DNA from: Rhizobium sp.
Lineage (GTDB): Bacteria > Pseudomonadota > Alphaproteobacteria > Rhizobiales > Rhizobiaceae
Length of the DNA stretch: 43,854 bases
Assembly (NCBI GenBank): GCA_019739215.1
Contig: JAHHDR010000003.1
Span: forward strand, 1 to 43,854
Direction of reading: 5' to 3'
The position numbers and the translations under genes were made by a program. The notes beneath the pieces were generated by a model. The model ran no database searches. It was not told the origin of the DNA and saw only the letters and a program-made list of their open reading frames with translations. Positions 33,172-43,854 of this stretch are shown here, piece after piece (within the stretch, counting starts at the first letter, position 1; the number at the start of each line of letters is the position of its first letter).

Positions 33172-33975
33172 ATGCAATTCAGCCTTGCCACCTGGAACAT
33201 CAATTCCGTCAGGCTGAGAATGCCGATTGTCGAGCGCTTTCTGGACGAGAAGCAACCGGACATCCTGTGCCTGCAGGAAACCAAGTGCCCCAATGAACTC
33301 TTCCCCATCGCACCCTTCAACGATCGGGGATACCTTCATCAGGCGATCAACGGCCAGAAGGGCTATCACGGCGTCGCCATAATCTCCCGCCTGCCGCTGC
33401 GCAATCTCGACAAGCGCGATCCGGGCGACGTGGGGCATGCGCGCCATATCTCGGCGCTGTTCGACGTGTCCGAAAAGACCGTGCGGCTGCACAATTTCTA
33501 CGTTCCCGCAGGTGGCGACGAGCCGGACCCCGCAATCAATCCCAAATTCGCGCACAAGCTCGACTTCATCGCGGCGCTAAAGGGCATGCATTCCGGTGCG
33601 GAGCCTGGGATATCCTCGATCCTGGTCGGCGATCTCAACATCGCTCCGCTCGAGCACGACGTCTGGTCGCACAAGCAGCTGCTCAAGATCGTCAGCCACA
33701 CCCCCGTCGAGACCGAGGGGCTGATGGACGTCATTTCCAGCGGGTCCTGGCTGGACCTGATGCGCCAGTTCACGCCGGAGCCGGAAAAACTCTACACATG
33801 GTGGAGCTACCGCGCCGCCAACTGGGAACTCGCCAACAAGGGCCGCCGGCTCGATCATGTCTGGTCGTCGCCGGACCTTGGCCCGCATCTCGCCGATGTA
33901 GAGATCCTCAAGGACGCACGCGGCTGGGAGAAGCCTTCGGACCACGTGCCTGTCATCGCCAGGTTCGATTTCTGA
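33172..33975 (+). CDS. xthA: exodeoxyribonuclease III
   Basis: 267 residues, EEP nuclease fold; AP endonuclease and 3'-5' exonuclease in base excision repair. Active-site segments: WNINSVRLR, LQETKC (Glu34 region), GDLNIAPLEHDVW (Asp and Asn), KGRRLDHVW, and PSDHVPVIARFDF with the C-terminal catalytic His. ATG 33172 is preceded by GGAG; the ATG 18 bases earlier lies upstream of that site. Confidence 0.95.
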   Translation: MQFSLATWNINSVRLRMPIVERFLDEKQPDILCLQETKCPNELFPIAPFNDRGYLHQAINGQKGYHGVAIISRLPLRNLDKRDPGDVGHARHISALFDVSEKTVRLHNFYVPAGGDEPDPAINPKFAHKLDFIAALKGMHSGAEPGISSILVGDLNIAPLEHDVWSHKQLLKIVSHTPVETEGLMDVISSGSWLDLMRQFTPEPEKLYTWWSYRAANWELANKGRRLDHVWSSPDLGPHLADVEILKDARGWEKPSDHVPVIARFDF

Positions 33976-34022
33976 GCGATGAAGGCGGGCCGGACAGTCG
34001 CCCGGCCCAAAAGAAACACCGC

Positions 34023-35522
34023 CTATGCGTAGCGTTGCCAGATCGTCTTGTAGTCGCAGTATTTGTCGATGGCATGAACCGAGCGGTCGCGGCCGAATCC
34101 GGACTGTTTGAAGCCGCCGAAGGGCGTGGCGAGGCTGGATATGTCATAGGTGTTGATCCAGACCGTACCGGCATGGATGGCTTCCGAGACGCGGTGCGCA
34201 CGGCCCATATTGGTGGTGAAGACGGCGCCGGCGAGGCCATAGCTCGTGTCGTTGGCGATCGCGAGCGCTTCCTCCTCGGTGTCGAAGGGGATGGCCGTCA
34301 GCACCGGCCCGAAGATCTCCTGACGCGCCAGAGAGTCCGCGTTGGACTTCGCCACGAAGACACCCGGCGACATGTAGGAGCCGCCGGTCTCGGTCATCAC
34401 TTTCTCGGCGCCGAAGGCCCGCGTCGAGCCTTCCCTCTCGCCGGCCTCGATCATCGCCAGCACCTTTTCCAGATGCGCATCCTCGATCAGCGCCCCGATC
34501 TGGGCTGACGGTTCGAAGGGATGGGCGAGCGTGATTTCGCGGGCGGTGACCTCCTCGATCTTGCGGATCAGTTGATCCATGATCGACCGCTCGGCGACAA
34601 GCCGGGTCGAGGCGTGGCAGGTCTCGCCGGAATTGTAGAAGCATCCCCAGGCGGCGGCCGAGGCGGCGGCATCGAGATCGGCATCGGCAAAGACGATCAG
34701 CGGCGACTTGCCGCCGAGTTCGAGCGCGACGCGCTTGAGGTTGGTCTGGGCGGCATAGCCCATGATCAGCTTGCCGACTTCGGTCGAGCCGGTAAATGCG
34801 ATCATGTCGACATCCATATGCTTGGCGAGCGCCTGGCCGGCTTCTTCGCCATAGCCGGTCACCACATTGAACACGCCCGCCGGAAGACCCGCCTCATGGG
34901 CAAGTTCGGCGATGCGGATGGCCGTGAGCGAGGACTGTTCGGCCGGCTTGAGCACCACGGAATTGCCGGCGGCAAGCGCCGGTCCGAGCTTCCAGCTGTC
35001 GATGATCAGCGGATAGTTCCACGGCGTGATCGCACCGATGACGCCCAGCGGTACCTTGCGGACCAGCGCACGATCATTGGGGCCGGTCGGCGCGATCTCG
35101 TCATAAAGCTTGTCGCACATCTCGCCGTAATACTGGATGCAATTGGCGGCGAGCACGACGTCGACATTGAGCGAGGCCATGACCGGTTTGCCGACGTCGA
35201 TCGTTTCGAGCAAAGCCAGTTCCTCGCGGTGCTCGCGCATCAGCTCGGCCCAGCGCAGCATGATCCGCTTGCGCTCCACCGGCTCCTTGTGGCGCCAGAC
35301 GCCCGACTGGAATGCGGCGCGGGCCGAGGCAACGGCACGGTCGATATCGACGGCCTTACCACGGGCGAAGGTGGCCCCCGGCTTGCCGTCCATCGGGCGG
35401 ATGCGGACGAAGGTCGTGCCGTCGGCGGCGTCGGCGGCCTTGCCGTCGATGAACATCCGGCCGTTCAGCGTGGCGGCGTCGAGCGCCTTCTGCCAGTAGT
35501 CGCGGGTGTAGTGGCCGGTCAT
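34023..35522 (-). CDS. NAD(P)-dependent aldehyde dehydrogenase, PuuC-like
   Basis: 499 residues. Catalytic C302 (NSGETCHAS), general base E268 (ALELGGKSP), oxyanion N169 (TPWNYPL), cofactor loop GSTEVGK. The N-terminus (YWQKALDAATLNGRMFIDG) and ARGKAVDIDRAVASAR resemble gamma-glutamyl-gamma-aminobutyraldehyde dehydrogenase PuuC. It starts 1 bp after the upstream alcohol dehydrogenase stop, so the two form an operon that may oxidise an alcohol through aldehyde to acid. The substrate cannot be read from sequence; no puu neighbours are present. Confidence 0.9.
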   Translation of the reverse strand: MTGHYTRDYWQKALDAATLNGRMFIDGKAADAADGTTFVRIRPMDGKPGATFARGKAVDIDRAVASARAAFQSGVWRHKEPVERKRIMLRWAELMREHREELALLETIDVGKPVMASLNVDVVLAANCIQYYGEMCDKLYDEIAPTGPNDRALVRKVPLGVIGAITPWNYPLIIDSWKLGPALAAGNSVVLKPAEQSSLTAIRIAELAHEAGLPAGVFNVVTGYGEEAGQALAKHMDVDMIAFTGSTEVGKLIMGYAAQTNLKRVALELGGKSPLIVFADADLDAAASAAAWGCFYNSGETCHASTRLVAERSIMDQLIRKIEEVTAREITLAHPFEPSAQIGALIEDAHLEKVLAMIEAGEREGSTRAFGAEKVMTETGGSYMSPGVFVAKSNADSLARQEIFGPVLTAIPFDTEEEALAIANDTSYGLAGAVFTTNMGRAHRVSEAIHAGTVWINTYDISSLATPFGGFKQSGFGRDRSVHAIDKYCDYKTIWQRYA

Positions 35523-35523
35523 C

Positions 35524-36666
35524 TCAGGCTTCCTTCTGCATGGTCATGATGGCGGTGGCGAATGTGTCGAGATCGGCGTCGTTCACGTCCCGGATCGTGG
35601 AGCGGCGCATCGGCTGGTTTTCCGGAGCGCGCATTTCATTGGCGAGATCGGCGACGGTGAAGCTGTTGAAGGCTGCGGGGATGGCGCGCCTGATGCCGCA
35701 AGCATCCATCAGTCGGGTGACGAAGTCAGGGATTTCCGATGCCCTCGTGAGACCGAGGACCGCGGCGGCGGCGTTGAGGTCGGCAGTGTCGGCCTGGGCG
35801 AGCCAGGGCAGCGACACCTCGAAGCCGAGCGCCGTTGCCAGGCCGTGATGGATTGGCGCGAGGCCAGCCATGGCATGGGAGATGTTGTGTGCGATCGCGG
35901 TACCACAATTGTCGATGGCCACGCCGGCATAGCAGGAGCCAAGCAGCACTTTGCCGCGCGCATCGAGATTAGAGGGATTGCCAACCGCCTCGGCAAGATT
36001 GGCGGCAATGATTCGCATCGCCTCATGGCCGAAGACCTTGCCGGCAGCGTGGGCGTTGCGGTTGGTCGATGCCTCGAAGGCGTGGATGAAGGCATCCATG
36101 CCGCACCAAGCCGTGAGGCTTGCCGGCAGAGAAACCGTGAGAGCGGGATCGAGGATTACGAGATCGGCCTTGGTTTCCGCGCCCCAGATCCACAGCTTCT
36201 TGCCTTCGGGGCCGGCGAAGATGTTGGTCGCCGACGTCTCCGAACCGGTGCCGGCCGTCGTCGGGATCATGATCTTCTTCAGGGCATTCTTCGGCAACGG
36301 GTTGGCGGCGAGCGCGTAGTGCATCGCATCCTCGCCGGAGGCTGCCGTGCAGGCGACAATCTTGGCGATGTCGAGCGCCGAACCGCCGCCGATGCCGATC
36401 ACGAGGTCCGCACCGCTTGCGACGGCTGTTGCCTCGCGCAGGTGCTTGAGCTTCGGCTCGCCGGCAAAGTCGGAATAGACTTCGGACGTGATGCCCTCCG
36501 CCGCCAGCATGCCCTGGACACGGGCCGCGAGGCCGCTAGCCGCCAGGAAGGAATCCATGACGATGGCCGCACGCTCGGCACCAAGGCTGGCGGCATGGCC
36601 AGCAAGATTGTCGATCTCGTCCGCACCGAACCTGATGTCGGGAATATGGGACAGTGAAAATTTCAT
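35524..36666 (-). CDS. iron-containing (group III) alcohol dehydrogenase
   Basis: 380 residues. NAD-binding GGGSALDIAK and TTAGTGSETSATNIF; metal-binding Asp/His positions lie in WCGMDAFIHAFEAS, AIAHNISHAMAGL and HHGLATALGFE. ATG 36666 has GGAG upstream; an earlier in-frame ATG at 36732 lacks one. First gene of a two-gene unit with the aldehyde dehydrogenase. The substrate is unknown; family members act on short alcohols, 1,3-propanediol or lactaldehyde/propanediol. The last would link to rhamnose breakdown, but the locus is 6 kb away. Confidence 0.9.
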   Translation of the reverse strand: MKFSLSHIPDIRFGADEIDNLAGHAASLGAERAAIVMDSFLAASGLAARVQGMLAAEGITSEVYSDFAGEPKLKHLREATAVASGADLVIGIGGGSALDIAKIVACTAASGEDAMHYALAANPLPKNALKKIMIPTTAGTGSETSATNIFAGPEGKKLWIWGAETKADLVILDPALTVSLPASLTAWCGMDAFIHAFEASTNRNAHAAGKVFGHEAMRIIAANLAEAVGNPSNLDARGKVLLGSCYAGVAIDNCGTAIAHNISHAMAGLAPIHHGLATALGFEVSLPWLAQADTADLNAAAAVLGLTRASEIPDFVTRLMDACGIRRAIPAAFNSFTVADLANEMRAPENQPMRRSTIRDVNDADLDTFATAIMTMQKEA

Positions 36667-36775
36667 GGAGGTCTCCGGAAAGCCGAACCGAGCGTGGATG
36701 GTTGGCCGGAAACTATCGCGTAACGACGTCATTTCAGACAGTCAAATGCGACATGAAAATCGTGTTTGGCGGTGC

Positions 36776-36808
36776 AAAAAGCAAAGCCCCCGCGGAGCGC
36801 GAGGGCTT
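36776..36808 (-). terminator. terminator of the atp operon
   Basis: On minus: AAGCCCTCGCG, loop CTC, CGCGGGGGCTTTG then CTTTTT. Begins 27 bp past the atpC stop. Confidence 0.88.
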
Positions 36809-36834
36809 GGCAGAAACCGGGGATGTCAGTGGGA

Positions 36835-37236
36835 TCAGCCAGTGACCGAGGCAAGGCTCTCAAGATCCGAGATCAGTTGATTCACGCGCAACCTGCCTTC
36901 GTCATTCGCCGCATTGGCGAGGTCGGTACGGGCGAGTTCGACGCGTCGGCTGAGCACGTCACGGCTGAAATCGGAGACTTCATATGCCGTCTCAGCCAGC
37001 AGCGTGCAACCGCTCGGCAGGATGTCGGCGAAACCGCCGAACACGACGAAGCGCGATGTCGCACCATCGTCCGTCTTCACGGTGACCACGCCCGGACGGA
37101 TCGTCGTCATGAAGGGCGCATGGTTGGCCATGACCGTCATTTCGCCTTCCGTAGCCGGAAGCACGATCTCGGTGACGCGCGCGGACAGCAGCAGCCGCTC
37201 GGGCGATACCAGTTCGAAATTGAAGCTATCAGCCAT
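36835..37236 (-). CDS. atpC: ATP synthase F1 epsilon subunit
   Basis: 133 residues. N-terminal beta-sandwich ([40 protein letters not shown]) then a short C-terminal helical part with [18 protein letters not shown]. Last gene of atpHAGDC. Unlike atpD, atpG and atpA, its reading frame is intact here. Confidence 0.96.
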   Translation of the reverse strand: MADSFNFELVSPERLLLSARVTEIVLPATEGEMTVMANHAPFMTTIRPGVVTVKTDDGATSRFVVFGGFADILPSGCTLLAETAYEVSDFSRDVLSRRVELARTDLANAANDEGRLRVNQLISDLESLASVTG

Positions 37237-37293
37237 AGGACCTGACTTTCATTGAGCAAGCTTTGGGCGCGGCAAGCCGCGCCCCAGGCAGTA

Positions 37294-38770
<1,477 letters not shown>

Positions 38771-38793
38771 CTTCGTATCCTCTTTCCTAACTC

Positions 38794-39669
38794 TTAGAGC
38801 GCCTCGGCGCCCGAAATGATTTCGATCAGTTCCTTGGTGATCTGGGCCTGGCGCTGGCGGTTGTACTGCAGGGTCAGCTGTTGATCATGTCGCCCGCATT
38901 GCGCGTGGCGTTGTCCATGGCGCTCATCTGCGCGCCGAAGAACGACGGCCTGGTTCTCGAGCAGCGCCCGGAAGACCTGCACGGTGATGTTGCGCGGCAG
39001 CAGGTCGTCGAGGATCGCTTCCTCGTCCGGCTCGTACTCGTAGGCGCGCTCGCTCGGCTCCATCGGCGGCAGCGCCGTCGACGACTCGCCGGGATCAGCT
39101 GCTTCGCGGTCGGCACCTGGCGAATCACCGACTGGAAGCGGCATAGAACAGCGTCGCCACGTCGAACTCGCCGGCCTCGAACTTTCGAGGATCTGTCGCC
39201 CACGCTCTGCGCGCTCGGCTGATAGCCGATCTTGCCGCACTTCGCGGAAGGTCCGCACGATCGATGTCGCTGGCGAACTGCGCGGCGCAGGATGTCGTTG
39301 CCCTTGCGGCCGACGGCGATGATCTTGACCGTCTTGCCCTCGCGCAGCAGCGCGCATCGTGCTCGCGCGCCGCACGCGCGATCTGCGAGTTGAAGCCGCC
39401 GGCCAGGCCGCGCTCGCCGGTGGCGACGACGATCAGGTGCACCTGGTCGCTGCCGGTGCCGGCCAGCAGCGTCGGCGCGTCCGTCGCGCCGAGCCTGGGC
39501 GATTGGCCAGCACCGCGCTGCCATGCGCTGGCGATAGGGCCGCGCCGCCTCGGCGCTTTCCTGGGCGCGCCGAAGCTTCGCCGCGGCGACCATCTTCATG
39601 GCCTTGGTGATCTTCTGCGTCGACTTGACCGAGTCGATCCGGTTCTTGCAGATCCTTGAGCGAAGCCAT
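38794..39669 (-). CDS. atpG: ATP synthase F1 gamma subunit (frame interrupted)
   Basis: Central stalk subunit. Start MASLKDL at 39669; conserved [22 protein letters not shown] N-terminal helix is split across two frames. Further segments: [67 protein letters not shown], and the C-terminal helix [19 protein letters not shown] ending at 38794. Many single-base indels, same nature as in atpD. Length agrees with a normal gamma of about 292 residues. Confidence 0.9.
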
Positions 39670-39690
39670 CCGGCCGCTACTCTCCGATGC

Positions 39691-41224
<1,534 letters not shown>

Positions 41225-41225
<1 letters not shown>

Positions 41226-41805
41226 TATCCGACCTCTTTCAGTGAAAGCTTGAGTGTAGACAGTTTCGTGCGAAGCGACGTGTCGATCTGGCGAGAGCCG
41301 AGCCGGACGATCAGGCCGCCGAGAATGGCGGGATCGACGGCCACATTGATCGTGACGTCTTTTCCGGTAACGCCCTTGAGCGCTGCCTTGAGTTCAGTTT
41401 CCTGCTCTGCCGTGAGCGCGCGGGCCACGGTGACTTCCGCCGAGACCTCCCCGCGATGGCGGGGCATGGATCTCTCGGAAGGCGCGGATCATGCCGGGGA
41501 CGGCGAACAGGCGGCGGTTCGAGGCCGCGACCTTGAGGAAGTTGCCGGTCAAGCCCGGAAATTCCGGCCTTGTCCAGGATGGCCGCCACCGCGCGCAACT
41601 GCTCGTCTGCCGAAAAGACCGGGCTCTTGATCAGCCGCTGCAAATCCGGCGAGCCGTCGACCATGCCCTGGAACGAATCGAGAGCCGCAGCCACGTCCGC
41701 GACGGCCCCTTCTTCAAGCGCCAAAGCGAAGAGAGAAGAGGCGTAGCGTTCTGCCACGCCGGAAACGGATTGCGATGAATCTGCCACGCGCTGAGTTTCC
41801 CTCAT
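41225..41805 (-). CDS. atpH: ATP synthase F1 delta subunit (two frame breaks)
   Basis: About 190 residues, peripheral stalk (OSCP-type). Segments: [92 protein letters not shown]. One extra base near 41553 and one near 41462. The start is either ATG 41805 or GTG 41787; both have weak ribosome sites. First gene of the operon. Confidence 0.92.
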
Positions 41806-42020
41806 TCCCTGCGGATTTCGACGCTGCACTGCAGTGCTGTTGTAAAATCCTGATTTTATTGTGTTTTTTTCGGCCATTTGCAGCCCAATTTTGCCAAGCC
41901 GCCCGAAAACTCGGATGCCATCTAGCATAGGCCATTTGGACTCGCAACACAGGATGTTACCTGATGTCACCGAAGTTTGCGCATTTCTTTGCCAAAGACA
42001 GCAAGCCTTTGAGTCTGCCG

Positions 42021-42056
42021 GGAGAATATTATTCTCCGTCCACCGCGGAAGCCGCG
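42021..42056. other. two small palindromes upstream of the atp operon
   Basis: GGAGAATA-T-TATTCTCC (42021-42037) and CGCGG-AAG-CCGCG (42044-42056), directly after the stop of the 42059 gene. No T-run, so terminator status is weak; protein binding is possible. Confidence 0.4.
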
Positions 42057-42058
42057 AC

Positions 42059-42896
42059 TTACATCGCGCCGCCGACATAGGCGATCACGACGACGGCCGC
42101 CACGACCTGAACCACCAATGCTGCGGCATTGAAGCCGAGATTGCCGCGATTGAGCGCGATCGCCAGAATGCGGCCGATCAGGGATAGCGCCAGCGCCACG
42201 ATCGTCCCGAAGCACAGCATCAGCAGCATGATGAACTGGCTTTCCCAGTATCCCGCGATCGCCATGCCGAATAGGCCGGCACCGAGCATGAAGCCGCCGG
42301 TCGACCGTACCGAGGCGACGCCACCGGGCTTGTCGGAGACGACCCACAGCCCGGCAATGCGCATGGCGATGCGCGGCGCGAAGAGGACGAGAAAGCCCAG
42401 GCCCGCCAGCACGGCAAAAACGAGGAACACGAGCTGCGGCATCAACTGGGTGGGGACGGCGAGTCGAAGTTCGTCGGTGATGACTTCGCCGAAGAAGGAC
42501 AGCATGGCGACGGCGAAGATCGCCTGCACCAGGAAGAACAGCATGTTGAGAAGGCTGGCCGACGTATCCGACATCAGCGAGATCAGCCGCGCGAACGCCG
42601 ACACCGCCATGGCAACGCCCAGGCCGGCGCAGAGCACGGGCTGATCGAAGAACATCAGCGTTGCCAGCGAATGGCCGGCCAGGAAGCCCCCCACCGGCCG
42701 CAATTCCCCGATTCCGGCCGGCCGCGCCCGCTGCGCCTTCCAGCCCGAGCACACGCCCGCAGGTCGCGGGGAAGGCGAGCATCAGCAGGCCAGCGAGCAG
42801 CAGCAATGCCACGGCGATGAAGGCCGCCTGGGGCCAGGGTTCTGCCGGAAAGACCGGCCAGGCCAGCGCCTCGAGCACTGATGATAACGCTTCCAT
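42059..42896 (-). CDS. integral membrane protein with two DUF4345-like repeats (one frame break)
   Basis: About 278 residues, some eight helices. Two similar halves: GELRPVGGFLAGHSLATLMF with LGVAMAVSAFARLISLM, and ASVRSTGGFMLGAGLFGMAI with FGTIVALALSLIGRILAIAL. The charged-residue plus GG start and the arginine-containing last helix fit DUF4345-type 4-helix modules. One inserted or lost base near 42718 separates the first 70 residues. Start is ATG 42896 or TTG 42908. It lies between priA and atpH; role unknown. Confidence 0.7.
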
Positions 42897-43040
42897 ATGC
42901 CGCCCCAATCCCGATGACCGGCAAGCTATGGCACAAGTCCCGGGAGCGGAAAATCCGGGCCAGGGAGAAATTCGACATGAATTTTTCGACGCAAGACCGG
43001 GAATTCATTCGCCTAATCCCCGCTCCGGCCGATCGCGTCA

Positions 43041-43854
43041 CTACAGGAAGCTCTGCGGATCGATGTCGACCTGGACCTGCACCGAGCCGCGCTCCTTCGG
43101 TCCGCCCGTCAGCATGGCGCGCACGAAGCCCTGGATGTCCGCGCCCCGCCGGCCATGGACCAGCAGCCGGAAGCGATGCCGGCCCCGGACGAGCGCGAGC
43201 GGTGCCTCGGCCGGTCCGAGCACCGATACGCCGGACACGCCAGGCGCGGGCCTGGCGCAAGCCGCGCGCATGGCTTTCGGCGTCGGCGCGGCTGTCGGCC
43301 GAGACGATGATCGAGGCGAGCCGGCCGAAGGGCGGCATCAGCGCCCTTTCGCGCTCGGCGATCTCGCGCTCATAGAAGGCCTCGGCATCGCCCGACACGA
43401 TCGCCTGCATCACGGGATGGCCGGGCTGGTAGGTCTGGATGAGGCCGCGGCTCTTAAGCCCGGAGCGGCCGGCGCGGCCCGTCACCTGCGAGAGCAACTG
43501 GAAGGTCCGCTCCGCCGCGCGGGGGTCGCCGTTGGCGAGACCGAGATCCGCATCGACGATGCCGACCAGCGTCATGTTGGGGAAATTGTGGCCCTTGGCG
43601 ACGAGCTGGGTGCCGATGACGATATCGGCCTCGCCGCGGGCGATCGCCTCCAGTTCCAGCCTCAGCCGCTTGACGCCCACCACGATATCCGACGAGAGCA
43701 CGATGATGCGGCTGTCAGGGAAATGGTGCTCGACCTCCTCGGGCGATGCGCTCGACGCCCGGGCCGCAGGCGGCGAGATGATCGAGCGTGCCGCATTCCG
43801 GGCAGGCGTCCGGCGTCCGCTCCTCGTGGCCGCAGTGGTGGCACTGCAGCTTGC
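43041..43854 (-). CDS. priA: primosomal replication restart helicase PriA, C-terminal part
   Basis: Truncated by the window edge (N-terminal two thirds missing). Zinc-binding cysteines CHHCGHEERTPDACPECG, then helicase motifs IVIGTQLVAKGHNFPNMTLV, GIVDADLGLANGDPRAAERT, QLLSQVTGRAGRSG, and the C-terminal LGPAEAPLALVRGRHRFRLL, VDIDPQSFL at the stop. Frame breaks near 43741 and 43255 by single bases. priA upstream of atpH is a typical rhizobial order. Confidence 0.93.

Noticed and set aside
33985..34012. Terminator between xthA and the aldehyde dehydrogenase gene
   Set aside because: GGGCCGG/CCGGCCC stem is real but no T-run follows on either strand, so not listed as a terminator.

Overview
The window is chromosomal DNA of a high-GC alphaproteobacterium, almost certainly a member of the Rhizobiales (Rhizobiaceae/Phyllobacteriaceae-like). 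Evidence: a rhizobial-type L-rhamnose locus (DeoR regulator, ABC transporter, rhamnulokinase, aldolase-dehydrogenase fusion), an fdsGBA formate dehydrogenase operon, an atpHAGDC operon downstream of priA, ftsK-lolA-xthA linkage, RIME-like palindromic intergenic repeats, a perfect CtrA-type box and GGAAC-N16/17-CGTT promoters typical of the alphaproteobacterial general stress sigma factor EcfG/RpoE2. I see no tRNA, rRNA, CRISPR array, insertion sequence or prophage.

Layout. 1-4374 (minus): 3' part of a LysR-fdsG-fdsB-fdsA NAD-dependent formate dehydrogenase locus; fdsA runs off the left edge. 4504-5872: leuD, a small DUF2798-type membrane protein and a minimal zinc metallopeptidase. 6212-14140: a compact block of stress-type genes (GlsB/YeaQ membrane protein, a DUF2158-like protein, a His-rich secreted protein, a tandem PRC-barrel protein, a YciF ferritin-like protein, a response regulator with a sigma2-like tail, a RelA/SpoT-type HD hydrolase, a 24-residue membrane microprotein with a 301-residue membrane protein, a BON protein, a protein ending in an SFPASDP tail, and DNA topoisomerase IB). 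Four perfect EcfG-type promoters and several relaxed ones lie in this block. 14410-16945: CatIJ-like CoA-transferase divergent from an IclR regulator, with a perfect palindrome between them. 17126-18778: an HWE-type membrane histidine kinase. 18758-29542: the L-rhamnose locus, rhaDI on minus and rhaRSTPQK on plus, without rhaU. 29653-33975: ftsK, lolA, xthA. 34023-36666 (minus): iron-type alcohol dehydrogenase plus aldehyde dehydrogenase. 36835-41805 (minus): atpHAGDC. 42059-43854 (minus): a duplicated-repeat membrane protein and the 3' end of priA.

How genes fit together. Rhamnose is imported by RhaSTPQ, phosphorylated by RhaK after RhaI isomerisation, and cleaved and oxidised by RhaD. The 6-14 kb block looks like a general stress response regulon cluster. 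Its most unusual member (9721-10410) has a receiver domain followed by a C-terminal stretch resembling ECF sigma region 2, the reverse order of PhyR and without a sigma4-like part. The HWE kinase at 17126 is of the class that commonly feeds PhyR-type regulators, but a link is only inferred.

Quality warning: single-base indels break otherwise well-conserved reading frames in fdsA, fdsB, catI, catJ, the 42059 gene, priA and, very densely, atpD/atpG/atpA (at least a dozen in atpD alone). No such breaks are seen between about 15.3 and 37.3 kb. I read these as sequence or assembly errors, not pseudogenes; coordinates of those genes give the full span across the frame changes.
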